Source: Halobacteriales archaeon QS_8_69_73
GTDB lineage: Archaea > Halobacteriota > Halobacteria > Halobacteriales > Haloarculaceae
Assembly: GCA_003022945.1 (NCBI GenBank)
Contig: PXRZ01000055.1
Span: 1-64,000, forward strand
Length of the DNA: 64,000 nt
Direction: 5' to 3'
Part shown: positions 16,155-24,269 of the stretch, piece by piece
How positions within the stretch are numbered: the first letter of the stretch is position 1
How the letters are laid out: each line of letters begins with the position of its first letter
Translations under genes and position numbers: made by a program
Notes under the pieces: generated by a model
Database searches by the model: none
Seen by the model: the letters and a program-made list of their open reading frames with translations, nothing else
Told to the model about the DNA's origin: nothing

Positions 16155-16409
16155 TACCGTAGCCTGGGGCGTGATCCACTTAGCAGGTGCGGTCGGTCCG
16201 ACGCCGGCCGGGGCCCGTCGCCGGAACCGAAGCCGGTCAGCGCATCGTAGCCGTCACCCGGACGACCGGACGTCGCGGAGGCGGGCCCGATGGCTCCCGG
16301 CCGAGGAAGCACCTGCACCCTCGCGACCGCCGCGCCGGACGCGACGCCGTCGTTGACGGCGGCGGAGTCGGCGGCGAGACGGCACCGCACGGCGACCGAC
16401 GGCGCCGAC

Positions 16410-16868
16410 CTACTCGACGGCGGCCAGCTCCGAGAGCGCCGCGCGGGCATCGTCGGGCCACGCCGGGCAGTCCGTCGTCGCGACGTGGAGCCGCCGGCAG
16501 GCCGCCGCCGGGGGCGTCCCGCTCAGCGAGACGACTGGCCGGCTCCGGCGCTCCCAGGACAGCGTCCAGTCGGCCGGCGGCTCCACCCGGGCGTACCGCG
16601 TCGCCTCCTCCGCCACGAGCGCCGACAGCCGGCGCCGCTCGCGGCCGGCCGTCGTCGTCCGGTCGACGACCACCGGGGCCGTCTCCGGCACCCCCTCCAG
16701 GTCGCCGGCGGCCGCGAGGAACCGCCCGAGCCCGTCGGCCGTCCACGTCAGCGAGCAGTGCGTCGCGAACGTCTCCACGTGGACCGGCGGGTCGACGGGA
16801 AGTCGCCGTGGGGCGTCGGTCACGCGTCGCTCGGGCGGCGCCCCGCCGGGCTCGTCACTCCAGTTCAC
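16410..16868 (-). CDS. Conserved hypothetical protein
   Basis: 152 residues, no membrane segment and no motif I recognise. The N-terminal third is Pro/Arg-rich; the remainder alternates strands and helices (ETAPVVVDRTTTAGRERRRLSALV, DWTLSWERRSRPVVSLSG). Codon use fits the host. Its start overlaps the end of the upstream gene (16855) by 14 bp, an arrangement that suggests co-transcription and coupled translation. Function unknown. Confidence 0.55.
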   Translation of the reverse strand: MNWSDEPGGAPPERRVTDAPRRLPVDPPVHVETFATHCSLTWTADGLGRFLAAAGDLEGVPETAPVVVDRTTTAGRERRRLSALVAEEATRYARVEPPADWTLSWERRSRPVVSLSGTPPAAACRRLHVATTDCPAWPDDARAALSELAAVE

Positions 16869-17178
16869 CCCGCCACCGCAGGGAGTTGCGGTTCAGCGCC
16901 TCGACGGCCGGTCGTCCCGCCTCGAGCAGCCGGTCGGCGAGGGCGACGGCCTCCTCCAGCTCCGCCGCTGAGAGGTGTTCGTAGGCCGGTCGACCGTCGA
17001 CGTGGTCGTACCACACGTCGCCGAAGACGTTGTCGAGGACGACGCGGGCGAAGCAGTGGTCCTCGGAAATCGGCCAGTCCTCGCGGCGGGCCGCCCGCGG
17101 GAGCTCTTCGGTGACCCGTCGGACGTATGCCGCCCGGAGCTCGGAGATGTCATCGCCGTCGAGGGTCCGCTGTCCCAT
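16855..17178 (-). CDS. Conserved hypothetical helical protein
   Basis: 107 residues, rich in Arg, Asp and Glu, predicted mostly helical and cytoplasmic (DDISELRAAYVRRVTEELPRAAR, SAAELEEAVALADRLLEAG). It has one cysteine in ISEDHCFARVVLDNVFGDVWYDHV, a well-patterned core that looks conserved, but I cannot name the family. First gene of a two-gene overlapping pair with 16410-16868; divergent from the small membrane gene at 17290. Confidence 0.6.
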   Translation of the reverse strand: MGQRTLDGDDISELRAAYVRRVTEELPRAARREDWPISEDHCFARVVLDNVFGDVWYDHVDGRPAYEHLSAAELEEAVALADRLLEAGRPAVEALNRNSLRWRGELE

Positions 17179-17289
17179 ACGCGCCGTCGGGCCCGCAGGC
17201 GGTTCAGTTCTTCGCGGCGGGACGTCACCCTCCCGGCCCGACGGGACCGGAGCGTCGAATTAATCCGGGCGGGCGTCGTGGGTGACGGT

Positions 17290-17511
17290 ATGATTCGGAT
17301 CCGCGACCCGAGCCGGGAGACCGTCATCCAGTACGGACTGATGGTGCTGTCGGGACTCGGCTGCGTAACCGCGGCCGTCGCGCCGATCGAGCCGACGCAG
17401 CAGGTCGCGCTGGTGTCGGTGATGTTGGGCGTGACCGTCGGCCTGTGGGTCGGCCATCTCGTGCAGACGCTCCAGGGCGCCGTCGACGACGTCACGCAGG
17501 TCAATGGCTGA
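17290..17511 (+). CDS. Small two-helix membrane protein
   Basis: 73 residues from ATG 17290, which is preceded by a GAATTAATCC TATA-like patch about 30 bp upstream. Two transmembrane helices, at about 16-34 and 38-60, and a short polar C-terminus. Its stop overlaps the start of the next gene (ATGGCTGA), so the two are surely one operon and may form a complex. No family recognised. Confidence 0.65.
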   Translation: MIRIRDPSRETVIQYGLMVLSGLGCVTAAVAPIEPTQQVALVSVMLGVTVGLWVGHLVQTLQGAVDDVTQVNG

Positions 17512-18361
17512 CGGGGATCGTACGCCCGGTCTCGGCGCATTCCTGGTCCTCGTCTTGGTGGTGACGTCGTCGTTCGTCATCGTCTTCCAGCAGACGCTTC
17601 CGGAGGGCGTCGCCACGACCCTCAGCTGGGTCGTCATCGGCGTCAGCGCCATCAGCGCCATGATGGGGTTCGTGCTCGAGGCGCTGAGCTACTTCGACCG
17701 CGACGGCGAGGCCGAACGGACGGAGCCGGCCGAACCGACACCGACGACCAGCAGCCGTCCGTGGGTGCCAGACGGCGACGTGAAGCCGCTGCCGCCGCTG
17801 ATCAACTTCGACGACGAACTCGAGCAGCTGTACGACTACTTCGACGGGGAGTTCCCGAGCCAGGCGGAGACGTTCCTCGACGGCTACGAGCGGATGAAGA
17901 CCGCCGACCGGGGCCAACGCGGCTCCATCGCCAGCGACGTCCGGGCGGGGCTGAACCCCATCATCGTCCTCGTCGACGACCCGGAGGTCGAGTCGATGCT
18001 CTCTCAGATGGGCGAGGACCTCTTCGCTTACGTCAAGACCGACGGCGCGGAGCTGGTCAGCGTCGACCGCTATGCACTGTACGACGACGGCAAGAAGGCG
18101 CCGGTCGACGAGCTCCAGGGCCGGCAAGCACGTATCAGGGCGAGCGTGAGCAACGACGGCGAGTCGATGAAGACCGACGTGCTGTTGCGGTTCGCCGACG
18201 GCGACGGAATCGAGGTCAAGCGGACGAAGCTCCCCGTCGGCGAGGTACCGACGGCGGCGACGAAGGAGCTGAACACGCAGGTGTACGTCCCGTCGGTGGC
18301 ATCGTCCGTGACGGTGTCGCCCGTTCCCGCGGCCGCCTCGCGGGAAGTACTCGACATGTAA
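17504..18361 (+). CDS. Membrane-anchored hypothetical protein
   Basis: 285 residues. Two N-terminal transmembrane helices (about 10-28 and 38-60), then a Thr/Pro/Glu linker and a soluble domain of about 200 residues with no catalytic signature (INFDDELEQLYDYFDGEFPSQAETFLDGYERM; ELVSVDRYALYDDGKKAPVDELQGRQARI). The topology suggests a cytoplasmic domain held at the membrane. It overlaps the preceding small membrane gene by eight bases. Codon use is native. Function unknown. Confidence 0.65.
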   Translation: MADGDRTPGLGAFLVLVLVVTSSFVIVFQQTLPEGVATTLSWVVIGVSAISAMMGFVLEALSYFDRDGEAERTEPAEPTPTTSSRPWVPDGDVKPLPPLINFDDELEQLYDYFDGEFPSQAETFLDGYERMKTADRGQRGSIASDVRAGLNPIIVLVDDPEVESMLSQMGEDLFAYVKTDGAELVSVDRYALYDDGKKAPVDELQGRQARIRASVSNDGESMKTDVLLRFADGDGIEVKRTKLPVGEVPTAATKELNTQVYVPSVASSVTVSPVPAAASREVLDM

Positions 18362-18534
18362 CTCCGCCGGGGGCGACCGGTCGCTCGCGCGTGTCGCGTC
18401 GCGACCGCATTCCGGAGTCGCGCTCATAGTGATTATTACGGTAATATTCGGCGCAATGACCGAAAACAACAGATGCTGGCGCTAAGCGACCGACTCGCCC
18501 GGCACACGGCGGTAACGGTTCGCAATAATTAGTA

Positions 18535-19330
18535 TTAGTCGTTGGACTTCCGTCGCTGGTCGGGATGGTCGGCGACGAAGACGCTCGTGTCGTCGGGGAC
18601 GTCGTCGGTCACCCAGGAGTTGGCGCCGATGCTCACGTTGTCGCCGATCTCGATCGCGCCGAGGACGTTACTCCCGGCGCCGATGACGACGTGGTCGCCG
18701 ATGTCGGGGTGGCGCTTGTAGTCCTTCGCCAGCAGGTTGTCGGCGTCTTCGGCCTCCTCGAAGTGGAGCGCCCCCAGGGTGACGTTCTGGTAGATCCGGA
18801 CCCAGTCGCCGACGGTCGTCGTCTCGCCGACCACCACGCCCGTCGGCGAGCTCGCGGGCATAGGCGAACCGCTCCGTTTCGTAGAGGCGGTGGGCGACGC
18901 GGTGGATCAGGATGGCCTGAAAGCCCGGATACGACCGGATGATCTCGCAGTAGCTCTTCGCGGCGGGGTCGCCTTTGTAGGCGGCCTCGACGTCCTTCTT
19001 GAGGGTCCGTCGGATCGCCGGCAGCCGGTCGAGCGTCCGGTCGACGATTCCCGCCGGGTCGTTCGCCTCGGGCTCGGCGTAGGCCGCGATACCCCGGTGG
19101 AGGCAGGCGCCGAGGTCGGTCAGCCGGGCGCGGGTCGTCTCGGGGTCGTCGAGCAGCTCCGTCGCGTTCCAGCAGCAGGGAAACAGGAGCTGCCTGAGGA
19201 GGGGAAGTTCGTCGCGCAGAGCGTCGCGGCGGGGGTACGCCGTCGAGGCGTCGGTCGGAAAGGGCGACTCGTCGGCCCGGTAGGCCGCGACGAGTTCCCG
19301 ATGGGCGTCCCCCGAGTAGTCGTAGGTCAT
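18535..19330 (-). pseudogene. cysE: Serine O-acetyltransferase with catalytic segment deleted
   Basis: From ATG 19330 the N-terminal helical domain is normal ([68 protein letters not shown]). After ELA the frame breaks near 18855 and re-enters at [30 protein letters not shown], continuing through the left-handed beta-helix to a normal end. Roughly 25 residues are missing at the junction, the block that normally reads as TGIDIHPGA-IG--FFIDHG. That block contains the catalytic Asp and His of CysE. This is therefore a loss-of-function allele, not a base-call slip. The gene would have made O-acetylserine for cysteine synthesis. Confidence 0.85.
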
Positions 19331-19408
19331 CCATCGGGTATTGACGAGTGCCGATCAAGTACTTACTGACCGATCCGTTCGTCGTGCCGGGCGAGGGCAG
19401 CGAGTCCG

Positions 19409-19951
19409 TCAGCCGTCGACCGACCAGCCGACGAACGCCTCGTCGGCCTCGATGGGAATCGACAGCGCGGCGAGGAACCGTTGTGTGGCGAGGTAGTGCG
19501 TCGCCAGCAGCGTCACGCCGACGAGCGTCGAGTCGTCGACGGCGTCGGCGGCCGCCGCGAAGACGGCGTCGTCGACGTCGTCGGCCGCGACGGCCCGCGC
19601 GTACTCGACGATCGCCGTCCGCCGGTCGTCGAGGTCGTCGAGGCGGTTCTCGGCGATGGCGGCCAGTTCCGCCTCGGCGACGCCCCGCTCGCGGGCGACG
19701 GGGAGGTGCCGGTGCCACTCGTAGGCCGAATCGAGTTCCCGGGCGACCGCCAGGATGACGCGCTCGACGTCGGCCGCCCCGAGGCCGCAGTCCTCCCACA
19801 GGGCGGAGCCGTAGCGCATGTACGCCTGGAGGGCGTCGGGGTTGTTCGCCATGACCGTCAGAAGGTTGATCTCGCCCATCGCGTCCTCCGAGAGCAGATA
19901 CTGGTAGTCGTCCGGGAGCTCCGACTGCGTCCGGCCGTCGAGTCGTGGCAT
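19409..19951 (-). CDS. Carboxymuconolactone decarboxylase / AhpD-like protein
   Basis: 180 residues from ATG 19951 (MPRLDGRTQSELPDDYQYLLSEDAMGEINLLTVMANNP). All-helical CMD/AhpD-like fold: the conserved block VERVILAVARELDSAYEWHRHLPVARERGVAEAELAAI has the Glu, Trp-His-His positions, and DRRTAIVEYARAVAADDVDD follows. The CxxC thiol pair of true AhpD is absent, so alkylhydroperoxidase activity is unlikely; related haloarchaeal proteins are annotated simply as CMD family. The substrate is unknown. It runs in the same direction as the cysE relic but with an 80-bp gap. Confidence 0.8.
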   Translation of the reverse strand: MPRLDGRTQSELPDDYQYLLSEDAMGEINLLTVMANNPDALQAYMRYGSALWEDCGLGAADVERVILAVARELDSAYEWHRHLPVARERGVAEAELAAIAENRLDDLDDRRTAIVEYARAVAADDVDDAVFAAAADAVDDSTLVGVTLLATHYLATQRFLAALSIPIEADEAFVGWSVDG

Positions 19952-20130
19952 AGGGGACACAGGGCCGAGGTCGCAAACAATCTCCCGGTCGGAGCGGCTC
20001 ATGAGATTGGCGCGGGCGACACAGCGTCCGTCGCCGGGGGCGCTCGGTGTCGTCACGCAGGACGGCCCGGAGGTACCGCCGGCCGGGCTGGTCTTCGACC
20101 GGCGCGTCGGCGTCGACAACACTCGAACGT

Positions 20131-20152
20131 TATAAGAACACACTAACGTTAG
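20131..20152 (+). promoter_or_regulatory. Promoter with overlapping palindromic operator
   Basis: A TATA-like TTATAAG (20130-20136) lies 28-34 bp before ATG 20164, and a perfect 10-bp palindrome, CTAACGTTAG (20143-20152), sits between it and the start. That is a typical place for a repressor to block initiation. What follows is only a 24-codon ORF, so the promoter looks like the surviving head of a lost gene. Confidence 0.5.
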
Positions 20153-20163
20153 CACACGCTGAG

Positions 20164-20238
20164 ATGTCCGAACCGAAGGCGAAGGGCGAGTCCCGGGGAG
20201 ACGAACGACACGCGGTCCTCGACGAGATGCGACCGTGA
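20164..20238 (+). pseudogene. Orphan 5' end of a lost gene
   Basis: An ORF of 24 codons (MSEPKAKGESRGDERHAVLDEM) directly behind a good promoter-operator. It ends at a TGA with no recognisable continuation, although the following 120 bases keep a codon-like pattern in another frame (RYAVLAIGDSCRYDDAGTDPRDL). I read it as the start of a decayed gene; a genuine microprotein cannot be excluded. Confidence 0.35.
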
Positions 20239-20797
20239 TCGACGAGCAGGATGGCCTCGACCCGGCCGAGCAGCCGAGCAGCGCGCGGCGGTCCGCGAGC
20301 GGTACGCCGTCCTCGCGATCGGCGACTCCTGCCGTTACGACGACGCCGGAACCGACCCCCGTGACCTCGGCCCGGGGGCCGACCGTCGCCGCCCTCGCCG
20401 ACACGGCCGTCGCCGGAGGCCGTGCGCACGGGGTCGCCCGCTGTCTCCGAAAGTGCCGCCGTGTCACCGTCCGACTGTGCGGTCGGACCCGAGTCACCGT
20501 CGCACGGGGCGCCACCGATGAGACCTGCTGAGGGACGCCCCGGGACGAGAGGGACGGAGACGGCCCTCGGCCACCGGACAGCGGCCCGGTTCAGGGAGAA
20601 CCCATGACCGACCCCTCTATCACTCTCCGTCCCGCCGGCCGTCCGGCGGACGACCGAGTTCACGGACCTGTGTCCGGACTCGGCCACCTGCATGCGGCTG
20701 GGCCTCGGGTAGGGTCCGTTGGTGACTCCGGCGCTACGCGTCCCGGGGGGAGGTCGAACTGCAGGTGGTCGGCGACGAACCGGTCTGACGGCGACGA
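20239..20797. other. Degenerate GC-rich spacer without an intact gene
   Basis: About 560 bp between the orphan start and the PAS gene. Track ORFs here are Arg/Pro-rich shadows. Short patches look codon-like (RYAVLAIGDSCRYDD near 20310) but no family can be named. No RNA gene, repeat or promoter was seen. Confidence 0.5.
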
Positions 20798-21355
20798 TCA
20801 CCGCTCGTCGACGGCCGCTTGCAGGCCGAACCAGTGTTCGACGGTGCCGTTTTCGTCCGGGACGGGAACGAGCGAGACCCGGTTTGTGAACCGCGTGCCG
20901 TCGGCGCGGTAGTTGCACACCTCGACCGTGACGGAACTCCACCCGCGGAGCGCCTCGCGGAGTTCAGCGACGGTCGCGGCGTCGGTCCGCGGGCCCTGGA
21001 GCCGACGCAGGTTATCGCCCTGTAGCTCCGCGAGCGTGTAGCCCGTGAGCCGGCGGGTCGCGCGGTTGGCGTACAGCAGCGGGTTGTCGTGGTAGGCCGC
21101 GCCAGTGAGCACGACGCCGAGCGGCGCGTCCTCCAGCGCCCGGGCGCGCCACACGAGGCGTCGATCTAAGGCGGTGAGCGTGCCGAGACACGCCGGCGGG
21201 TCGAACGTCTCCGGGGCCGTCCCGAGTCCCGCCACGTCGAAGCCGTGCTCGGTCGCGAGCCGGTCGACGGCCGCCCGGAACGACTCGCGGTCCGCGGCGA
21301 GAGCGTCCTGGAGCGCAGCTCGTAACTCCGGGCGCGGCCGGGGCTGTCCGTTCAC
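20798..21355 (-). CDS. PAS/LOV-like sensor protein without photoactive Cys
   Basis: 185 residues from GTG 21355. A helical N-terminal region (1-90) is followed by a PAS domain (about 92-185): NPLLYANRATRRLTGYTLAELQGDNLRRLQGPRTDAATVAELREALRG, then CNYRADGTRFTNRVSLVPVPDENGTVEHWFGLQ. The core closely follows LOV domains and the sensor domain of haloarchaeal Bat, but the position that is Cys in GRNCRFLQG is Leu here (GDNLRRLQG), so flavin-adduct photochemistry is not expected. No GAF or HTH_10 output follows, unlike Bat, so it may be a stand-alone sensor or a truncated Bat-like gene. Confidence 0.75.
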   Translation of the reverse strand: MNGQPRPRPELRAALQDALAADRESFRAAVDRLATEHGFDVAGLGTAPETFDPPACLGTLTALDRRLVWRARALEDAPLGVVLTGAAYHDNPLLYANRATRRLTGYTLAELQGDNLRRLQGPRTDAATVAELREALRGWSSVTVEVCNYRADGTRFTNRVSLVPVPDENGTVEHWFGLQAAVDER

Positions 21356-21551
21356 GCTCTGTCTTCGATTTCGGGGCGTAAAATCGCGGCGACAGAAGGG
21401 CGATCGGCAGGGATTCGCCCCCTCGTCGCTGCCGCACCCGGGGAGGCGGGAGCCTGCCGGGTCGAACACGGTGTCGGTTGAGCTGTGCGTTCGGCAGTCA
21501 TCGGGTCCCCGGGGGCTCCGTCACCCGTCGAACCAGCGTTCGACACTCGAA

Positions 21552-21650
21552 GAGCCCGACGGGAATGAGGCGAACGCGAAGCGTTCGCGAACTGCATCAA
21601 GCGAGCGACGAGCGAGGCGACGAAGGAGAACGAGCCCGATGGGAATTCGT
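21552..21650 (+). repeat. tRNA-Arg 3'-end derived repeat, copy A
   Basis: Begins with GAGCCCGACGGGA (the 3' end of the tRNA-Arg gene at 25404, complement), contains the perfect hairpin GCGAACGC-GAA-GCGTTCGC at 21570-21588, and closes with a second, diverged GAGCCCGATGGGA at 21632. Marks the left edge of the lower-GC island. Confidence 0.75.
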
Positions 21651-21834
21651 CCGAGAGCGGTACGAACTGATTCCTATATCCAGTCGTACGCAAAGCAGGC
21701 CAGACGAACGAGACCTCCTGTGCTTCGTCCCTTTTTGAAATTCCCTGGTTCGAAGTGTATCTACGTGAATCTGTCAAAACGGCAGCCGCATTTCCGTTCT
21801 ACGATGGGAAGACGGGGCTATCAACCGAGTTCAA

Positions 21835-22044
21835 GTGGACATCACGAAACACGGTGAAATCGTCGATGTCCGGGTCGATGGGTTGAACCACATCGAGAAT
21901 CTCTCATTCGATATCAGGAGCGTCGCTCACGATTTCGACACGGCGAAGCTGAACGGGGCAAAAGATGTTCTGGACTCCCGCGTCTCACCGGAGGGCAGGG
22001 ACGTGACACTCCGGCCGAATAGTTCGTCTTCCGCTGGGTATTAG
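21835..22044 (+). CDS. Small ORF upstream of DHPS-like gene
   Basis: 69 codons from GTG (MDITKHGEIVDVRVDGLNHIENLSFDIRSVAHDFD). No family recognised. It runs in the same direction as the DHPS-like gene with a 25-bp gap and could be co-transcribed, or be the scar of a longer gene. The sequence is plausible as protein in the first 45 residues; the Ser-rich end looks random. Confidence 0.35.
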   Translation: MDITKHGEIVDVRVDGLNHIENLSFDIRSVAHDFDTAKLNGAKDVLDSRVSPEGRDVTLRPNSSSSAGY

Positions 22045-22069
22045 CGGCTTCCCGCCCTTATTTACGCCA

Positions 22070-23218
22070 ATGAAGACGGTCAAGGTCGGCGACCTCTCAA
22101 TCGGGGATGGACACGAGTCAAAGGTAATGAGTGTTCTGAACATGAGCGAGGACTCCGAATACGAATCGAGTGTCCACATCGACGCCGAGAAAGCGGCAGC
22201 AGTGGTAGACGAAGAGTTGGTCCCTGCCGGCGCCGATATCATCGATATCGGGTTACAGTCCGCCAACCCGAAGTACGAGACGAAGTCGCCGGAGTACGAA
22301 CTCGAGAGACTGAAAGCAGCTGCCGAGGTGATCGACAACGTCGAGAGCGACACGGTATTCTCGATCGAGACGCGCTACGCCGAGGTGGCCGAAGAGGCGA
22401 TCCAGAAGGGATTCCACATCATCAACGACGTGTGTGGATTCGCTGATCCGGAGATGCGGCCCACGTGCGAGGCGTACGACGTCCCGGTCATCAAGATGGC
22501 GAGTCCGCCGGACCTCGATCGCCCGGGGGCACTGAAGACCGTCGATGACGTGTTCGAAGCTCTCGAACGGGGCGGGGTCACCGATCGTACGATCGTCGAT
22601 CCCGCGTTCGGTGGGTGGTACGACCGAAAGACGTACGAGGACAATCGGGAGATGTTCAGACGGCTCTCCGAGTTCCGAGCGTTCGGGTGTCCGATACTGA
22701 CCGCGACGAACAGGGAAGATTTCTTGGGCGACCTCGCAAACCAGCCGGAGACGGAAGATCAACTCGCGGCTAGCTTGGCTGCGGCGGCGTTGGAGGTCGA
22801 CCGGGGAGCACACGTCATTCGCACTCACGACACCAGGGAGACGTACGATGTCGTCCAGGTCGTGCATGCACTCGGGAGGGAGCGTATCAGCCGGACGAAT
22901 CCGGTGAACGTGACCGAGCTTTCCGGTGTCACGCGACGAGAGATGCGACGTCATTTCTCAGTGAGCGATCGAACGGTGAACCACCCCGCCCGAGCGAGTA
23001 GTCTCACGTTCTCGGTCGAGAATCTGCCGGACGGAGCGACCGACACAGCGGAGAAGATAGCCAGGCTGAACGACCTGCCGGCAGCTATTTCCGACGGTAC
23101 CCTGGTTCTCTCGGGCACCCCACAGACGTTCGTCGATTTCCTCGATGATCTTCCCACCGACGATCCCGAGTTAGCCTCGGTGGCCGACTCGATCGGGGCT
23201 TCGCTGGAACGGAAATGA
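22070..23218 (+). CDS. Dihydropteroate synthase-like protein
   Basis: 382 residues from ATG 22070, behind a TTATTTA box. Residues about 1-275 form a DHPS TIM barrel: VMSVLNMSEDSEYESS in the first loop, AGADIIDIGLQSANP (canonical is GADIIDIGGEST), IINDVCGFADPEM, VIKMASPPD and late AHVIRTHDTRETYDVVQV, the pterin-contacting end. About 100 extra residues follow (NVTELSGVTRREMRRHFSVSDRTVNHPA) with no known domain. The first-loop and STRP-like positions that contact the aromatic substrate are changed, so the acceptor may not be p-aminobenzoate. It could act in folate or a related pterin pathway. Its position inside the tRNA-Arg island and lower GC suggest horizontal acquisition. Confidence 0.72.
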   Translation: MKTVKVGDLSIGDGHESKVMSVLNMSEDSEYESSVHIDAEKAAAVVDEELVPAGADIIDIGLQSANPKYETKSPEYELERLKAAAEVIDNVESDTVFSIETRYAEVAEEAIQKGFHIINDVCGFADPEMRPTCEAYDVPVIKMASPPDLDRPGALKTVDDVFEALERGGVTDRTIVDPAFGGWYDRKTYEDNREMFRRLSEFRAFGCPILTATNREDFLGDLANQPETEDQLAASLAAAALEVDRGAHVIRTHDTRETYDVVQVVHALGRERISRTNPVNVTELSGVTRREMRRHFSVSDRTVNHPARASSLTFSVENLPDGATDTAEKIARLNDLPAAISDGTLVLSGTPQTFVDFLDDLPTDDPELASVADSIGASLERK

Positions 23219-23519
23219 CCTGAGACGCCGACGCCACCCTGACGAACAGCGGGTCGTCACTCCCACTGCTGGCCATATCGTCAGTCACCAGACGGACGAT
23301 GAACGCGGAGCGATGGGGGCGATATCAAATAATTCGAGGAGGCGAGAACCGTTTTTGCAGCTTCTCTCGTACGTGTCGGAGAAAGACTCGTCTGTTTCCC
23401 AATTGCAACACCGACGGAACCAGAGCTTCCCGTATTCAGATGGAGTCGACAAATCTTTTCCACTGATTCTCTCGACTTCTCGAAATCCTAATCCGAATCA
23501 GCGGAAGATCTTTGTAGTA

Positions 23520-23537
23520 CTATCTCCTTAGAGATAG
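23520..23537 (+). promoter_or_regulatory. Inverted repeat upstream of toxin-antitoxin operon
   Basis: CTATCTC-CTTA-GAGATAG is a perfect 7-bp-arm inverted repeat 42 bp upstream of ATG 23579, well placed as an operator for autoregulation by the HTH protein encoded next. The 360-bp gap 23219-23578 holds no gene otherwise. Confidence 0.5.
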
Positions 23538-23578
23538 ATGGAGAACGGCCCCACCTGGGGGGCAGACGACACGAACTT

Positions 23579-24256
23579 ATGACCGAATTGATGGATGGAA
23601 CAGCAGCTAAAATCGTATTGTCGGCCAAGAGGGGCGATTCTATCAACCGAATTGCAGACAAAATCGGTGTATCGTACTCATGGACGTACGACTGGATTGA
23701 ACGATTAGAGGAGGCAAGGGTTATCGCCAGGACCGATAACGGAATAGAAGTAGTCGATCACGAGATACGCCAACAGTATGCCGAAATGATGGCTGCGTTG
23801 TACAGTCGCGACGCCATCTCTCAAGAGGACGCATACATCATTCCTCACTTCGCGGGGATAGAGTTCGCCTGCACGGAAATCGACGCTGCATACGTCTGGA
23901 CGCACGGCGGCTATCAGATTGCCAGAACACACGATGATTACCCGGTGTTCATCCAAGTTCACGACCGCGATGTCGGACGGTGGAACGCGTTCTTCCAGCA
24001 GTTCGACATCGAGGCGACGATCAACGAGCGTCCCGACGCCGACGACATTGACGGGGACATCCACTACGTGGTGTTCCCCGAAACCGACGGAATCGACATT
24101 GAGTGGGTTAACGGGAACCCAGTCATCCCGTTGGAAGATGCCGTCGACCAGATGATGGAGAATCGTCCGGCTTACGAACCAGCATTAGAAATCATCGCCC
24201 GTGAGTACGATATCGACATCGATGCAAGTCATCACGACGCCATGACTGCAGACTGA
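23579..24256 (+). CDS. HTH antitoxin-like partner of nucleotidyltransferase
   Basis: 225 residues. The first 60 residues are a wHTH (AAKIVLSAKRGDSINRIADKIGVSYSWTYDWIERLEEARVI). The remainder is acidic with a repeated alpha/beta pattern (YIIPHFAGIEFACTEIDAAYVWTHGGYQI; GDIHYVVFPETDGIDIEWVNGNPVIPLEDAVDQMM), resembling the substrate-mimic or regulatory half of AbiEi-type antitoxins. It ends 13 bp before the nucleotidyltransferase gene, so the pair is one operon. It should repress its own promoter, perhaps at the inverted repeat at 23520, and neutralise the toxin. AT-richer than flanks, as for mobile modules. Confidence 0.7.
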   Translation: MTELMDGTAAKIVLSAKRGDSINRIADKIGVSYSWTYDWIERLEEARVIARTDNGIEVVDHEIRQQYAEMMAALYSRDAISQEDAYIIPHFAGIEFACTEIDAAYVWTHGGYQIARTHDDYPVFIQVHDRDVGRWNAFFQQFDIEATINERPDADDIDGDIHYVVFPETDGIDIEWVNGNPVIPLEDAVDQMMENRPAYEPALEIIAREYDIDIDASHHDAMTAD

Positions 24257-24269
24257 GTGGGACTTCGAG

